Assembly: GCF_964340395.1 (NCBI RefSeq) | Contig: NC_135563.1 | Coordinates: 15,689,651 to 15,742,150 of the forward strand | Reading direction: 5' to 3' | Length of the DNA: 52,500 bases | From: Glandiceps talaboti | Taxonomy: Eukaryota > Hemichordata > Enteropneusta > Spengelidae | Part shown: positions 36,503-49,013 of the stretch, in pieces | How the letters are laid out: each line of letters starts with the position of its first letter | How positions within the stretch are numbered: the first letter of the stretch is position 1 | Translations under genes and position numbers: made by a program | The notes under the pieces: model-generated | Seen by the model: the letters and a program-made list of their open reading frames with translations, nothing else | Databases searched by the model: none | What the model was told of the DNA's origin: nothing

Positions 36503-36640
36503 ACAGTGTCAATACAAGTTTCCAACCATGAAGCCTTAGCAACACTTGTTTCCATATATGGAGCCTTGGCAACACAAGTTTCCATATACAGAGCATTAGC
36601 AACACTTGTGTCCATTTATGGAGCCTTAGCAACTCCTACT
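36503..36640 (-). repeat. 30-bp minisatellite spanning the GRPEL1 stop codon
   Basis: Units of exactly 30 bp lie at 36533-36562, 36563-36592 and 36593-36622, with a diverged unit before (36503-36532) and a partial unit after (36623-36640). The GRPEL1 stop (36616-36618) is inside the third unit and the last codons (VAKAP) are in the partial unit. On the plus strand the array is open in one frame and gives an artefactual repeat peptide. Confidence 0.85.
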
Positions 36641-38711
36641 AAAGCAGGTCTAACAGTCCTCTCTTTCAACCTGTATCCTATTTTTGTCACCACGGCAACT
36701 GTTCCTGGTACTTTGTCAGGTGTAGGAAGTGTAAACATTGCTTCATGTTGATTTGGGTCAAATTTCTCACCAGCAGGATCTATCGGTACAAGTCCATGCC
36801 TTGAAAACACCTACAAAAAATACAGTACGAATATTATATTTTTATTTTCATATGCCTCATAAAATTGTAAATGGTAGGATTTATCACGCACCAGATAGAT
36901 ATCTATAAAGTATGATTATACTAAAACCCCTAGTTTGATATATGTACAGTTCATTTCACTGACTTCCAATTAACACACTTTTTAGTACTGTAGGGTAGTT
37001 GAATTTATATACACCAACAATTGTCATCTCACTCACCTTCAATAACTGTGCTTCTGTCATTTTTAGACCTTCAAATAAAGATTTCAGATGAGAATTAGCA
37101 GTCTTTCCTAGTTCTTCTTTGGGTACACTCTCCGTTGCTGCATGTAAAACATCAGCCACTTCAAGTAAGTCTTTACAGAATCCCTGAATGGCATATATTC
37201 TAGTTTCTTCTATCTGCTTTCTATTCCTTGTTCTAACATTTTCTGTCTCAGCTAGTGATCTCTTATATTTGTCCTGGAGATAAAAAAAAATCCTAGTTAT
37301 GCTTTGGGTAATATTTGACATGTGTGTAATAATACAAGGCATACAAAGAGGTGCAATACAAAGAAATAATGATGGAGAAATGGAAAGTCAGAATAAGCAT
37401 ATCAACACTGTGTATGTTCATCATGGAAGCACTATGAATTCGACACAAGTTCTATTCTTCCACGTTTGATTGAGAAACAGACATGTTTCAAACAAATCAC
37501 TTGTCTTTCTTCAGTGTCTAACTGGATCTGACAGAATGGTCCAAATTTGCTGGCAGTGTTAAGTAACCAGATGTGTGGAAAAGGTAGCTTCAATACACAT
37601 ACATTCTGGTGTAAATAACAAGCATATCAACAATTGTCAAAAGTCAACTGAATGGCTTATTAGGACATAGCACATCTGAAAGTATGAGTATGTCCATTGC
37701 TTTCTGATAACTGACACTATCAATCATTTTGTGCTTGAATTATGGCTACCACAGTTGCCTGTATAGAATTGTGAATAACAATGTTTCACCACATTTTCTT
37801 TGAATCATGAGGTCTTACTTATAAGGTTATTATACAGAGCTGGAAACTCAATTTTTATAATATTGAAAAGAAATCAAACTTACTGTTATTTCATCTAATT
37901 GTTTTTGTAATTTTTCTTTCTCTTCTTGAAGTTGTTTAGCCGCTACATTTATCTCTTCAGTTGTTTCATTTTCTTTTGTTGGTTCTGATTTGTTTTCCGC
38001 AGCACTCTCTTCTTTCTTTGCCTCAGTTGTTAAAGTTCTAATACTGAAAGCATTAAAAATTAAAATATGTTAATAATTGAAAAATTAATGGTCAACTTGT
38101 ATTTAACATTTTATTGCAATTCTTACAACATACAATTAGAACTTCTATATGAAACTGTATGCGACTCTATGTTATACTATCATAGAGATTTAAATATGGT
38201 TACGAAACGAGTGTTAGGGAACCCTTTCATAATGATTTGAATAACGAAAGAAAGGTCCTATGACGTATATTGCTGATGTCAGTGATGATGTAACTCGCGA
38301 AATAAGTTACAAGGTCATGACTGTACTAATAGTTCGAGATGTAAATGTGTTATCGCAATATACAGTAATGGTATCACGTATGATTACTACATGTATGCGA
38401 CAGAATGAACCAAGTTTTCGTCTTTAAATAATATTTCTATATTATATACGTTAAATGAAATACCAAGGGGGTGCGTTCAGTGGCTCACGCACGTGATATA
38501 ACTCCGTGCGTATCGTAACGCACTCCACTTGAACAGTGTGATCACCCTAAGAAGCATTTCACGTGTTTATATGGAAACCATATAATCAATGTCTTCAATA
38601 ATATAAACTGGGAGCAACTTACCAATATTTCGGCGATCGTGTAAGCTGTGTTGTAGTTAACCTTGGGAGTATAAGAGACCGGACGATTACTCGTGCGTTG
38701 AAAGCAGCCAT
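36616..38711 (-). CDS. GRPEL1: Mitochondrial GrpE homologue (nucleotide exchange factor of mtHsp70), complete, 4 exons
   Basis: GrpE proteins release ADP from mitochondrial Hsp70 and so drive protein import and folding in the matrix (family knowledge). Exons in gene order on the minus strand: 38711-38623, 38043-37884, 37273-37037, 36810-36616. All introns are GT-AG and the phases join, giving 226 aa; the human protein is 217. Residues 1 to about 30 are rich in Arg/Ser/Thr with no acidic residue, as expected for a mitochondrial presequence. Residues 31-115 are charged and helical (the long GrpE dimer helix). Then come FCKDLLEVADVL (four-helix region) and the C-terminal beta domain with EKFDPNQHEAMF and VPGTVAVVTKIGYRLKERTV, the GrpE family signature. 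The stop codon lies inside a 30-bp tandem repeat that continues into the 3' UTR. GRPEL1 is preferred to GRPEL2 on overall likeness, not on a decisive residue. Confidence 0.95.
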
Positions 38712-39110
38712 GTTGAATGTGACCTTTGACGTAATGAACTTACGGCGCATGCTTCGTGTACTGCCGTATCACATACGCGGAGAGATATTTAATTTTACTA
38801 AATACAATAAAATATTACATCAAGGATGATTCAGAAAATGCTAGCAACATCTTAAGCAATTTTTCTGAATAAATATGTAACTTCTGTCTTTTGAAATATT
38901 AGATTACTCTGAATTTAATATCATTTAGGGACTTTATCATTTGCGCATTCACACCTGTTTTCGTTATATTGTGGTTGTTCGGCTTAGTTACGAACAAACA
39001 GTTTGGTGGTTTCACAGGGATCCCAGGATAGCAGAGGAAGTCTTGCAGTCGAACGCAATCACAATTTTTTGTCGTTTTAATCAAGATTAATAGATCAACC
39101 ATCCTCCAAG
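38712..39110. promoter_or_regulatory. Bidirectional promoter between GRPEL1 and CFAP58
   Basis: Only 399 bp separate the two start codons. Seen directly: GCCATGTTG (38708-38716), a YY1-type site overlapping the GRPEL1 ATG; TGACCTTTGAC (38720-38730), a nuclear-receptor DR1-like site; TGACGTAA (38727-38734), CRE-like; and GCGCATGC (38745-38752), most of an NRF1 palindrome. NRF1 and YY1 sites are typical of nuclear genes for mitochondrial proteins. No clear TATA box is seen on either side. No convincing RFX X-box was found here for CFAP58. The role of each motif is inferred. Confidence 0.6.
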
Positions 39111-42100
39111 ATGTCGGAGGTAAGGATAATATAACAGATTTTGAGATTCCAGTCGGTATCGTTGGTCGTTACGTCGAAATGCAACCGCGAGTTTATGTTT
39201 ATTTCCAAATGTTATGATTGTAATAATTTTGTATATGCCTATGATTGTAACGTCAGTTAAAATCAATGTTACCATCAATAATGTTATTATGCTGCCAGGT
39301 TTTTCCGTTATGAACAGATAAATGTATATCTACATCTCAATCGTTACAGGACAAAAAGAAAGAACCTGCGAAGGAGGAGTCGAAAGGGGACAAACCAGCC
39401 CTTGAAGAAAATGCATTCGAAGCCCTTGAAAGGGACTTCCAGGAAGTCTTGACTGAATTGATGGGAGACAGGAGTTTGGAGAAATTTAGAACCGAGTATG
39501 AAAAGTTACACCGTGCTCTTAAGAAGTCACATGAAAGTGAAAAGAGGTTAATGGCAAAATGTCGAGAATTGAATGCAGAAATTGTTGCCAACTCAGCAAA
39601 GGTGTCAACTGCTTTGAAACTATCTCAAGAGGACCAGACAACTATAGCATCTCTCAAGAAGGTGAGAATTGTACAATAGAATTATTATAGATAGTTCTTC
39701 ATTTAGTATCTATGTGGAAAGTGGCAATAGAAAATATACAATAACCCAAAGATACAAATGAAATTTGAACAAATTAAATTGATTTAATAATTGGCTTATG
39801 ATCTCAAAATTATAATTCTGAAGTTGTAACTATTTTTAAGGATTTTATCTGTATTGAGGACAAATCATTTTAATGTTGGATTTGAACCAGATGTATAAAA
39901 ATGGCTTTGCGTAAAGTTTAAACCATGGACAGTTCAGAGGACATTGACTTTGATTTAAACTCATCTGTTACCGTTGTTGTTCACAGGAAATTGAGAAAGC
40001 ATGGAAGATGGTGGATGCCTCCCATGAGAAAGAACAACGTGCTAGAGAAACCATCCAGAGTTTGAAGATGGAGATTGCCAATTTGAGTAAATTGGTTGAA
40101 CAAGGTGCTGGCCTCTCAATGGGTCAAGAACACAGGTATAAACACTGTACTGATATACAGAAACTTAGTCCTGCTTGCAGATGGAGTAAGTCAGAACTCA
40201 GTTATGACATTGCCCCTTCTCTATGCTGAAGAAGTCCCGACATACTCCATCTGCAAGCACACCTAACAGTAACTCTGTTAGTCTAATTTTGCATCCATTC
40301 AAAGTATTTCCATAGATGTCTACCCATGTATGCATGCTTTAAGTTGATGCAGATTTGATGACCAGTAAACGAAAACAGTAATGAAAATTTTAGGACACTG
40401 TTGTCATAATGAAGGATTCAGGTAATCATAAAAAAGTACAGATTGTACTATATTAACATACCAGTTAGCAAAGTTTTCTGTCTGAATGAGAATGAAATAC
40501 ATTGAAAAAAAATGCATAAGTAAACCCCACAAAATAGGTAATATGTATTAGTACACATGACTACATTGTTGAATTATAAAAAGTCATACTGACATCCTTA
40601 ATCCTTATAAGGGGTAGATCATTCTAAAATTCTCCTTGTATGGTAATGGTATTAGTATTGAAAAATACAACTTTATTGTCTGCCCACAGTGTGAATGAAC
40701 TTCTGAAAAACAAGGAAGACCTGACCAAAGAAAGGGATGAGCAGTTATCAGAGATTGTCAAACTGAGAGAAGCTTTGACTGATGCCAATAATAGAATGGC
40801 CAAAGCTGAGAAGGACAAAGAAGATGCTGAGAACAAGATTTCAGAGGTAAGTTTTGACGTGATGCTTCAAAATATTATACAGAAATAGGTCATAAATGAC
40901 AATTATGGAAACATAGAATCGTATCCCTCTTTTCAGTACATTTGTCATAGTTTTACCTCAGTTTCATCACTAGTATATTACTCTGTGTTTGCTGTATAAT
41001 ATCAAAATCCCAGATGATTTAAATCGGTCTTTCAATTTCTAAACTGTGACTAATGATTTCAAATTGGTTGAATTGCTGTATTGGTGCAATAATTTGTGTT
41101 CTTTTGCTCTTTCATTTATATCAGCTGAATCAAGACATTCAGGTGCGCTCTAATGAAGCTCAGCGTGAGTCTCGTCGAAAGGACAAACTTGAACGAGCTC
41201 TGAAAGATGTCAAGACAGACTTGGAATCCAGAACTGGTGAAATTAAGACAATGGGGACACAGCTTGGAAGATATAAGGATGACATAGTCAAACTTGAAAC
41301 ACAGTTGAAAGAAAATAGGGTAAGTGTGACATACTATTTCTTTCCCCAAACCCCCAACCCCAGCATTTTGAAATAGAATGATATATAGAAGGTATAAACA
41401 TCTTTTATGAAAAAACTCAATTTACTACAAATGATGGAAAGAAACCAGAATGTGTGAACCCCTATGAACCATGAAAAAATTCATTGCACTTAAAATGTCA
41501 CCAAGCTATCAATATTCATATATATTTGTTTGTGTGTTTTTATCATATTCACTTACCTGATGATGCTATGTGAACTAGGATCAGTGTAGAGGAAACTTTG
41601 TTGAATTTGTTCAGACCGCTGGATTTCTTTTGCCATCCATGAGTCACTAGAATCATCATTTGCTGACATGTATTACACCAACTCTTAGCATACTGTACAT
41701 CGAGTTATAAACTTGATGGTATCTGTAAGTAAATCAATATATAATATTTATGTACATTTATTTCTACTGACAGATTCTGTATGAGCGTTCTCAGAAGGAC
41801 AGTGACATCCTAAATGCAAGGTTTACCAAACTACAGTCAGACTATGAGCAGCAACTCATCAATGCTGATACATTGGCCCAGGAAAACCAACATAGAGTGG
41901 CTGAACTTAGGGTGAGTATTTGATGCCTTGCTTATCAAAACTGCAATATCTCTTTACATAATAGTTCTGCTGTCGACAAAACGAGGTTGGCATTATAAGC
42001 ATTATACGAATCATGAATATTTCAGTCAACATTTGAAATGGTTCGATGAAAAATATTTCAGAAAAAGATCTCGACTGTATTTAATAATGAATGAAAGTGA

Positions 42101-43304
42101 ATGTCGTTCTGAAATTTGAATTTTAGCTTTCTTGTTGATGATACACTTTCCCTCTGTGCAGAGACAATTGATTTGAACAAAATACAGGATGCACTAGATT
42201 CAGTGATATTTTGATGGAAGTTTGTTTCCACCAACTGATATGTTTCTTTTTATACCTACTAGAACAAAGAAGATGAAATCAATGCATTGAAACAAGATAC
42301 TGTACGTCTCAGCAAAATGCGAGAAACCATTCAGCGTAAACTGCGCTCAGTGGAAGACAACAAAGCTGAGATTGAACAACAGAAGGAAACTCTGAAGAGT
42401 CAGATTGTTGGTCTGGAACGAGGTGAGTGTCTGACCTTTGACCTTTGACCTTTAAAAGTAAGGTTTGGTCCAAATTATATAGGCTCAGGTTTCATATATT
42501 AAGTGATCATTTTTATTTGTAGGTTAAAGTCAGTTGTGGATAATAAATTTCTTTTGACTAAAATACTACAGCCTTCTCTATGCACTGACTCTGTGACACT
42601 ACACTCATTCTAATATCTCTGTAGTGTAGTTACAGAGCCAGTGAGGAGACAGGCTACAAATACTATGATAGAGAATATTTCTGAAGTCATGAAGGTATAC
42701 AAGATTGCAAATTTAAAAGTAAGGCTTCACGGAGCCACCAAATAAATCTGCAGTTTTTTCTTTAAATTGTAATTTTAATGTGCAATGGATTGCAAGACAA
42801 ATCAGTTTCTTTTTTGTGTCAAAATAAATGAATGGAAAGTAGAAAAAAGTTTGCAAACTTCTATTCTTATGTAGTGTTAACTTAGAATGTCTTTCACCTC
42901 CAATCCTCAAACCCTATCACTACTTTTGGCTCAAACACAAATAGAAAGTAATTGAAATTTTGTTTCTGTACAACAGAAATTGAGGCCAGTAAAAAACAAG
43001 CTGAGATGGACAGGAAAGCCATTGATGACTTAGTCCGTGAACGTGACATCTTGAATAAAAACATGTTGAAGGCAGCTAGTGCTACTCAGAAACAGTTAAG
43101 TTTGGTGAAGCTTCATGAACAGTCTAAGAAGAACTTGGAACAAGAAATCCAGAACTACAAAGAGGAAGCACAAAAACAACGTAAGATCATCTACCAACTG
43201 GAAAAAGAACGAGATAGATACATCAATGAAGCTAGTGAACTGACTCAGAAGGTGAGTATTGGTGATGTCAAATATACAGAGATGAACAGATAGGCAGCCA
43301 GAGG

Positions 43305-43352
<48 letters not shown>

Positions 43353-46323
43353 CTATCAGACATGTAGACAGACATGTAGACAGACAGGCAGACAGGCAAA
43401 CAAGCAGCTAGACAGACAGATACATAGACTGACAGACAGAGAGACAGTGTAGTCTAGAATGAGAAATCATAACAAATGAAAAGGTCTGAACTTTCAAGAA
43501 TTGTATGACTTAGAGAATATCAGTGTTAAAACCGTTTTCAAAAGTGAACTAACTCAACAATTTGGATGTATATTTTCCGTAGTATTTTGGGGTCATATTA
43601 ATGCCTATTTAATAAACTGCTTTACTTTGTTGTATTCAGGTGCTGCAACATATGGAAGATGTCAAAGTTCGTGAGATGCAGATCTTTGATTACAAGAAGA
43701 AGATCGCTGAAGCTGAGACCAAGTTGAAACAACAACAGAACTTGTATGAAGCTGTCCGTAGTGATCGTAACTTGTACAGCAAGAACTTGATTGAATCTCA
43801 GGTATGGAAATTTATCTCAATTTACCAAGAAATATAATCTTGTGTCAAAGTCATACTAAATGTTTACTGTGAACAATTATGGTGTTTTTGAGTCAGTTAC
43901 CAGTACTGAATGATAAAGTTTGTAGAAGTGAACTGAACTCAGTAGACAGATTACTACATACAGTATATGCCAATGTGAAAATTTACTAAACATCTGTGTA
44001 GTCATGTGCGTGATTATGAAATGCTGTATAGTATTTTCGCTAAAGGAAATATCTTTAACTTTGTTTTAATTTATAATTTTTTTAGGATGAAATTACAGAA
44101 ATGAAGAGAAAGTTGAAAATCATGAACCACCAGATTGATCAACTGAAGGAAGAAATCACTGCCAAGGAGGCAGCTCTTGTGAAAGAACATTTGGATCATC
44201 AACGTGTAGAGAAAGAAAAGGAAGCCCTCAAGATGGAATTACAACGTATGAAGCAACAAGCTGCAGAGAGCAAGGCATACATTGAAGCCCAGGAAGCCGA
44301 AGAACGTAAATTACTCAAGATCATTTCTGAAGCTGATGCTGAGAGATTACGACAGAAGAAGGAGCTAGACCAGGTTATAAGTGAGAGAGATATCCTAGGT
44401 ACTCAGCTGGTACGTAGGAATGATGAATTGGCCCTGCTTTATGAGAAGATTAAAATTCAGCAGTCTACTCTCAACAAGGGTGAGATCCAATACCGCCAAC
44501 GATTGGAAGATATTCGTCTCCTCAAGCTTGAAATCAAGAAATTACGTAGAGAGAAGAATATTTTGAACAAGAGTGTTGCCAATGTTGATGACTTGAGGTA
44601 CAGTCATTATTTTTTTTCAAGTTTTCATTCACTTTCAAAATTCTTCATTACATGTAATGGTAACATTTCTGTTCATATCGTCACTGGAATATCAAACATA
44701 TCAAATTTTATGCCCTCCAAAGTTATAACACATTTCTACTTTTTAAGTTAACTTAAATAGAAAAGTAACCTTTGCGTGTTAACTATTGATGTAGTTTCAA
44801 AAAAACTAACTAAACTTTGATTGATTAAATTTTGTTGTTATAGACGAGAAGTGTACCATCTTCAGCGTGAGCTTCTCCGTGAAAGAACTCGCTGCAAGGC
44901 ATTAGAAGAGGAACTGGAGAACCCAATGAACATACATCGTTGGCGTAAATTAGAAGGCAGTGATCCAAGCACGTATGAAATGATTCAAAAGATACAGACC
45001 TTACAACGACGACTGATCCAGAAAACTGAGGAGGTTGTAGAGAAGGAGTTGTTGATCCAGGAGAAGGAGAAGTTGTACGTGGAACTAAAACACATCTTGG
45101 CAAGACAACCTGGACCAGAAGTGGCTGAACAATTACAAATCTATCAACAAACCCTGAAAGAAAAAACAAAACAAATGAAGGTATGTGAAGACATATGGTC
45201 ATTCCATTTTCCTTTGTATAAATCAAGTAGCTTAATTCTCTCTCTACCAGGGGGTGTTTGTTTGTACACAAAATACTATAAAGTTGAGCAAAACAGGATT
45301 ACTTTGGTATGATGATGTTTGTACAAACACTGAACTTGTGTGTTGTTGTGGCATCAAATTTTTCTTAGCTTTGGAAAAATGCACTTATTTCCCTGCATTG
45401 TTGAGTTAATGAAAATTGCTGAAATCATTTACCAAATAATTTATATTTGTCGATCATTACTTCAGTGAAACTGGTTCCAGTAATGTATCTCTGGTATTGA
45501 GAAAATTAAGATTGTAATATGTTATTGCGATGAAATGACTAATTTTCCAACCCTTCACTTTACAGGCTATGTCTTCCGAATTGAATATGTACGAATCGCA
45601 AGCCAATGAATACAAGTATGAAATTGAGAGATTGGCTAGAGAACTGCAAGAAGCAAAGAAGAAATATTTCTTACAAAAGAGAAAAGAACAACAACAGAGG
45701 TAAGTCTATATCCTATAATACCCGCTTAGATTTTTAAAAAAAATGATATTTCTATTATAATCTTGTTTACCATAAAATGTCAATTTTATCAGGAATTTTG
45801 TTCAGGTCATATTTGAATTAAAGAAAAAATTATATTTTAACTTTAAGATATATTTTAAGTTTATTTTTTTCAGCAGTAGTTCTTAATATTGTATAAACTG
45901 GAATTTACTTGGTTGTGAAAATATATGATTCTTATGAATTGAAAATGTTCTTCAAAGTATGAAGTATGCAGAAATATCACTTGGGTGAAGGTTTTTAGAT
46001 TCTGTCATGTTTTATCTATGCAATAGTTGCATGATTGTAAGAGAAAAAATTGGGAATAAAGTTGAACTCTCATATTCTTAATTTTCATGAAGTACTAGAA
46101 TCAGATTTCACGATGAATGAAATAATATCTACCTGATTAGCGGAGTTCTAAAATATTAATGTCTTTTTTCTAACATTGGTATCATGTTTTATCTTGCAGG
46201 GAGCGTGAGAGAGCCTTAGCACAGGCCGGAGCACCAGTCATCCAACCACAACGACATGACGGTCCCAGATTTACAGGAGGAGGGTTCAATCTCAAACCAA
46301 AAGAAATCAAGGCACAGACCTAG
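39111..46323 (+). CDS. CFAP58: Cilia- and flagella-associated protein 58 (CFAP58/CCDC147), complete, 13 coding exons
   Basis: CFAP58 is a long coiled-coil protein of motile cilia and sperm flagella, needed for axoneme and midpiece organisation (family knowledge). Coding exons: 39111-39119, 39350-39661, 39987-40135, 40690-40846, 41125-41319, 41774-41911, 42263-42422, 42977-43251, 43640-43801, 44086-44597, 44844-45180, 45566-45699, 46200-46323. Every intron is GT-AG and all phases join, giving 887 aa; the human protein is about 870. Almost the whole length is Glu/Lys/Gln-rich heptad coiled coil. Blocks recognised as conserved with vertebrate CFAP58 include RLMAKCRELNAEIV and LSQEDQTTIASLKK (first 110 aa), KQQQNLYEAVRSDRNLYSKN (about 500), RRNDELALLYEKIKIQQS (about 640) and a C-terminal RFTGGGF. 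The first coding exon is only three codons (MSE), so the start depends on splicing, but ATG-TCG-GAG before GTAAGG joins phase 0 to exon 2. No frame damage is seen. Confidence 0.97.
40172..40248. repeat. Inverted repeat in CFAP58 intron 3
   Basis: GCTTGCAGATGGAGTA and TACTCCATCTGCAAGC are a perfect 16-bp inverted pair about 45 bp apart, close to the exon 3 donor. Confidence 0.7.
42583..42645. repeat. Hairpin in CFAP58 intron 7
   Basis: CACTGACTCTGTGACACTAC pairs imperfectly with GTAGTGTAGTTACAGAGCCA, with a short loop. It looks like a small palindromic element. Confidence 0.6.
43303..43446. repeat. (CAGA)n microsatellite in CFAP58 intron 8
   Basis: About a dozen perfect CAGA units followed by degenerate ones, starting about 50 bp after the exon 8 donor. 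Confidence 0.9.
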
Positions 46324-46540
46324 TTGAATATGACTATAGATTTGTGACATTTGAACTTTAACCCTTAACCTCTGCTAACCAATAATTTGAATGCAGTGTA
46401 CATCTCCAACCACATGTTCCCTATTACATAATGCATCATTTTAAACAAAATTTGTATTATATTGGTATGTTTGAAACAATTCAAACAAAACTCCAGAAAC
46501 TTTAGTGATTCCATCCAAGTAATTATTCGAGACAAAGAAC

Positions 46541-46639
46541 AATAAACTGTAAACTCTGCTGATTTCACATAGAAAACTTTGTGTTATGCATTGCTTTTGA
46601 TTTGTAAATCTGTTTTATACACACGAATGTGGCAATAAA
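46541..46639 (+). promoter_or_regulatory. CFAP58 polyadenylation signals
   Basis: Two AATAAA hexamers follow the CFAP58 stop codon, at 46541-46546 and 46634-46639. The second is followed by a TG-rich stretch (TTGTGTGTGTGTC, about 46663-46676) that resembles a downstream cleavage element, so the 3' UTR probably ends near 46,655. Confidence 0.6.
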
Positions 46640-47140
46640 GCTTTGCTAATATTAAAATTTATCTTGTGTGTGTGTCTCTGCATGTAGTCTCATTTATGTC
46701 GTAGATGCAAATATATTTACTTCTTATACACAGAAAGACATTTCAGTGCCCAGCACTGTTCTTCCAAAGACCCCTGTCATTCAAGATACACAAGCATACA
46801 ATCCAAATAGAATAATAACAAAGCACAAGAAAAGATACAAGTCAAAAAAAAGAATACATAAAAGCAAACATTGAATCAAATCATATATCAAGAGTATTAA
46901 CATCAGAAAAAAATGCAAAAAATGCTCAGAAAACTCAATTTGTCATCTTTAGCCAAATACAATGGAAACCAGTTGAGCAGAACCATTTCATTGTCTGGCT
47001 TGGCAGATGTTTTACTAAAATTTTATCATTGGGCTTGACTAAAATTCAATCAACACTGCTGAAGTGTAATCATCTTGCATGACAAAAATTGAAGTATACA
47101 CTCCAATAGTAATGTTATAGAAATGTGTGGCTACATTTTG

Positions 47141-47186
47141 ACCATAGACGTTGGAGAAATCTTTCTTCACAGACAACGTCTATGGT
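47141..47186. repeat. 13-bp hairpin downstream of CFAP58
   Basis: ACCATAGACGTTG and CAACGTCTATGGT are perfect inverted repeats with a 20-bp loop. Confidence 0.75.
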
Positions 47187-47189
47187 TTG

Positions 47190-49013
47190 ATCCTGACTAG
47201 TTTCACGAGTTACTGTCATTATAGAAATATCTGCTGCGCCCTCTATAACCTGATTACAGTCTGGCACGACGTCGACAAAAGTAATCTTTTAGACTGGATT
47301 CTTGCCCTGTTCTCACCGCTGAGGGCTTCCTCAAATTAAAAAACACTTAGCAACATTTTAAGTATTACAGCGTTTATTCCCATCCAAATGCCACGGCAAA
47401 CAACTTGTCAATGACTAGACTAAGATACCTCGCGTCGTTCCGCCCTCAACGGCCTCTCCTTTGGGAGGGGGTTGACGTCTATGTGAACATGGATGTATAC
47501 CAGTTGGTACGTATGTATGTTCAATATGGTGTGAGGGCGCCCCGTCACGGCGTACCCGGAAGTATCACCCATGCTTACAGACTAGTCAATGACCTATTTT
47601 AAGTGTTACAAATGAAATGAAATTGTATAATTTAATATGCCGGGTCGTTCCAAGCCCGGGGTTCCAAGCATACCGTAATACCCTGACATGACGAGTCAAT
47701 GAAGGTTTCGTCGGTTAAGGTTTCGACAGTGAGGAGAGAATTTATATCGAAGCCCGCCTCCTTGCGGTCGGAAGATGTAATACTTTGTACATTGGGATAA
47801 CCAGGATCTGAATATCCGACAGTGCTGTCGAAAATCTAAATTTTTTGTATTTCCGCTCTTAATTAATGACGTAATTTAGTAGACATAAGTTTCTTTTATA
47901 ACAGATATAATTATGAGGTGTGGCTTAGATAGTCTAGAAAAAACTATTCCAGATTGTTGTGATCACAAACCCTTGACGGGGACACTCCAGAATCTACATC
48001 TACACGAGTCTACCTTGCTAACCTTACTCGAAATACATAGGGCCAAATACTAACCAGTTGAAATATTTTGTCAATATTCATTTGAATGAAATAGTAAAGA
48101 AATAAAAGGTGCTGCGATGTTTTTCTTTTGTCTTTTAAGTATTGCCTTTCATGATGGATATTACCCGTATACCTTCCTACCTATACTCGTCTGAAAGATC
48201 AGCCGCCCTTGTAGGTTTTTTTTTTCTAGAGGAGGCTTCATTAATACCAGACAGGATTCATTGAGAAGTGACACAACCGACAACATGCTTACGTATAACA
48301 TACAAGAACCATTTTTAATATATCTTCAGCATTACTTTCGATAAACTACTGTTCGATCGTATTTACAGATACAGTGGTATTAAGGTGTGTATGACATATT
48401 GAAAAGTCGTAACAGTGTAGTGAATGAGATATGTTGTAGATCATAGATCGATGTAGTGAATACTCATCGTGGATGTAGCTAATTTGAAAGTTAGCCGGTA
48501 AAATAGGAAAGTAGGCGGTAATACCTACGAGGGAGACCCATGAATTTACCCAACAATGGGTATATATAGCGGTTGAAACAAAGAACTTTTAAACTCAAAT
48601 CCTTTAAAAGAAAAAAAGTATCCGGCAAAAAACTGTGGAGTACGTAGTCGGTTGTTTTTGCCGGCTACCGGCCCTTATATACGTCCCTGCCTATGACAAT
48701 CTGTCATCAAATAGTGATAACAATGATGTGTAAGTCTATGACAATCAGGGGAGGTGTATGGAATAAGGTACATCATTATACACTTCCCTGTATACATAAA
48801 CATATATACGCAGTAAGCATGTCTATATTTCCAGTGTTCTGTCAATACCATCAGTCTGTGCAGTATAAACAAAAAATGTCATGTTAGAGGTGACACGGAA
48901 TATTTTAACGTAATCCGAAGCAAGAGTGCAGTACAAGTCTTTCACATTACATTTTCTTGTCAGTCGTCAATGGTGAAAGCTGATTAGATCAATTTGGTCG
49001 CACATACTATCCT
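47190..49013. other. Unassigned, CpG-richer region downstream of CFAP58
   Basis: Holds a 65-codon ORF (47405-47602) and, after a good acceptor TTTCTTTTATAACAG (ends 47904), a frame reading MRCGLDSLEKTIPDCCDHKP that stops at about 48053. Neither is recognised. The latter could be a terminal exon of an unseen plus-strand gene. Confidence 0.3.

Noticed and set aside
36488-36751. Plus-strand ORF with a 10-residue repeat (ALATLVSIYG)
   Set aside because: It is the antisense reading of the GRPEL1 C-terminus and its 30-bp minisatellite.
44825-45271. 148-codon minus-strand ORF
   Set aside because: Antisense shadow of CFAP58 exon 11, whose coding sense is firmly established.
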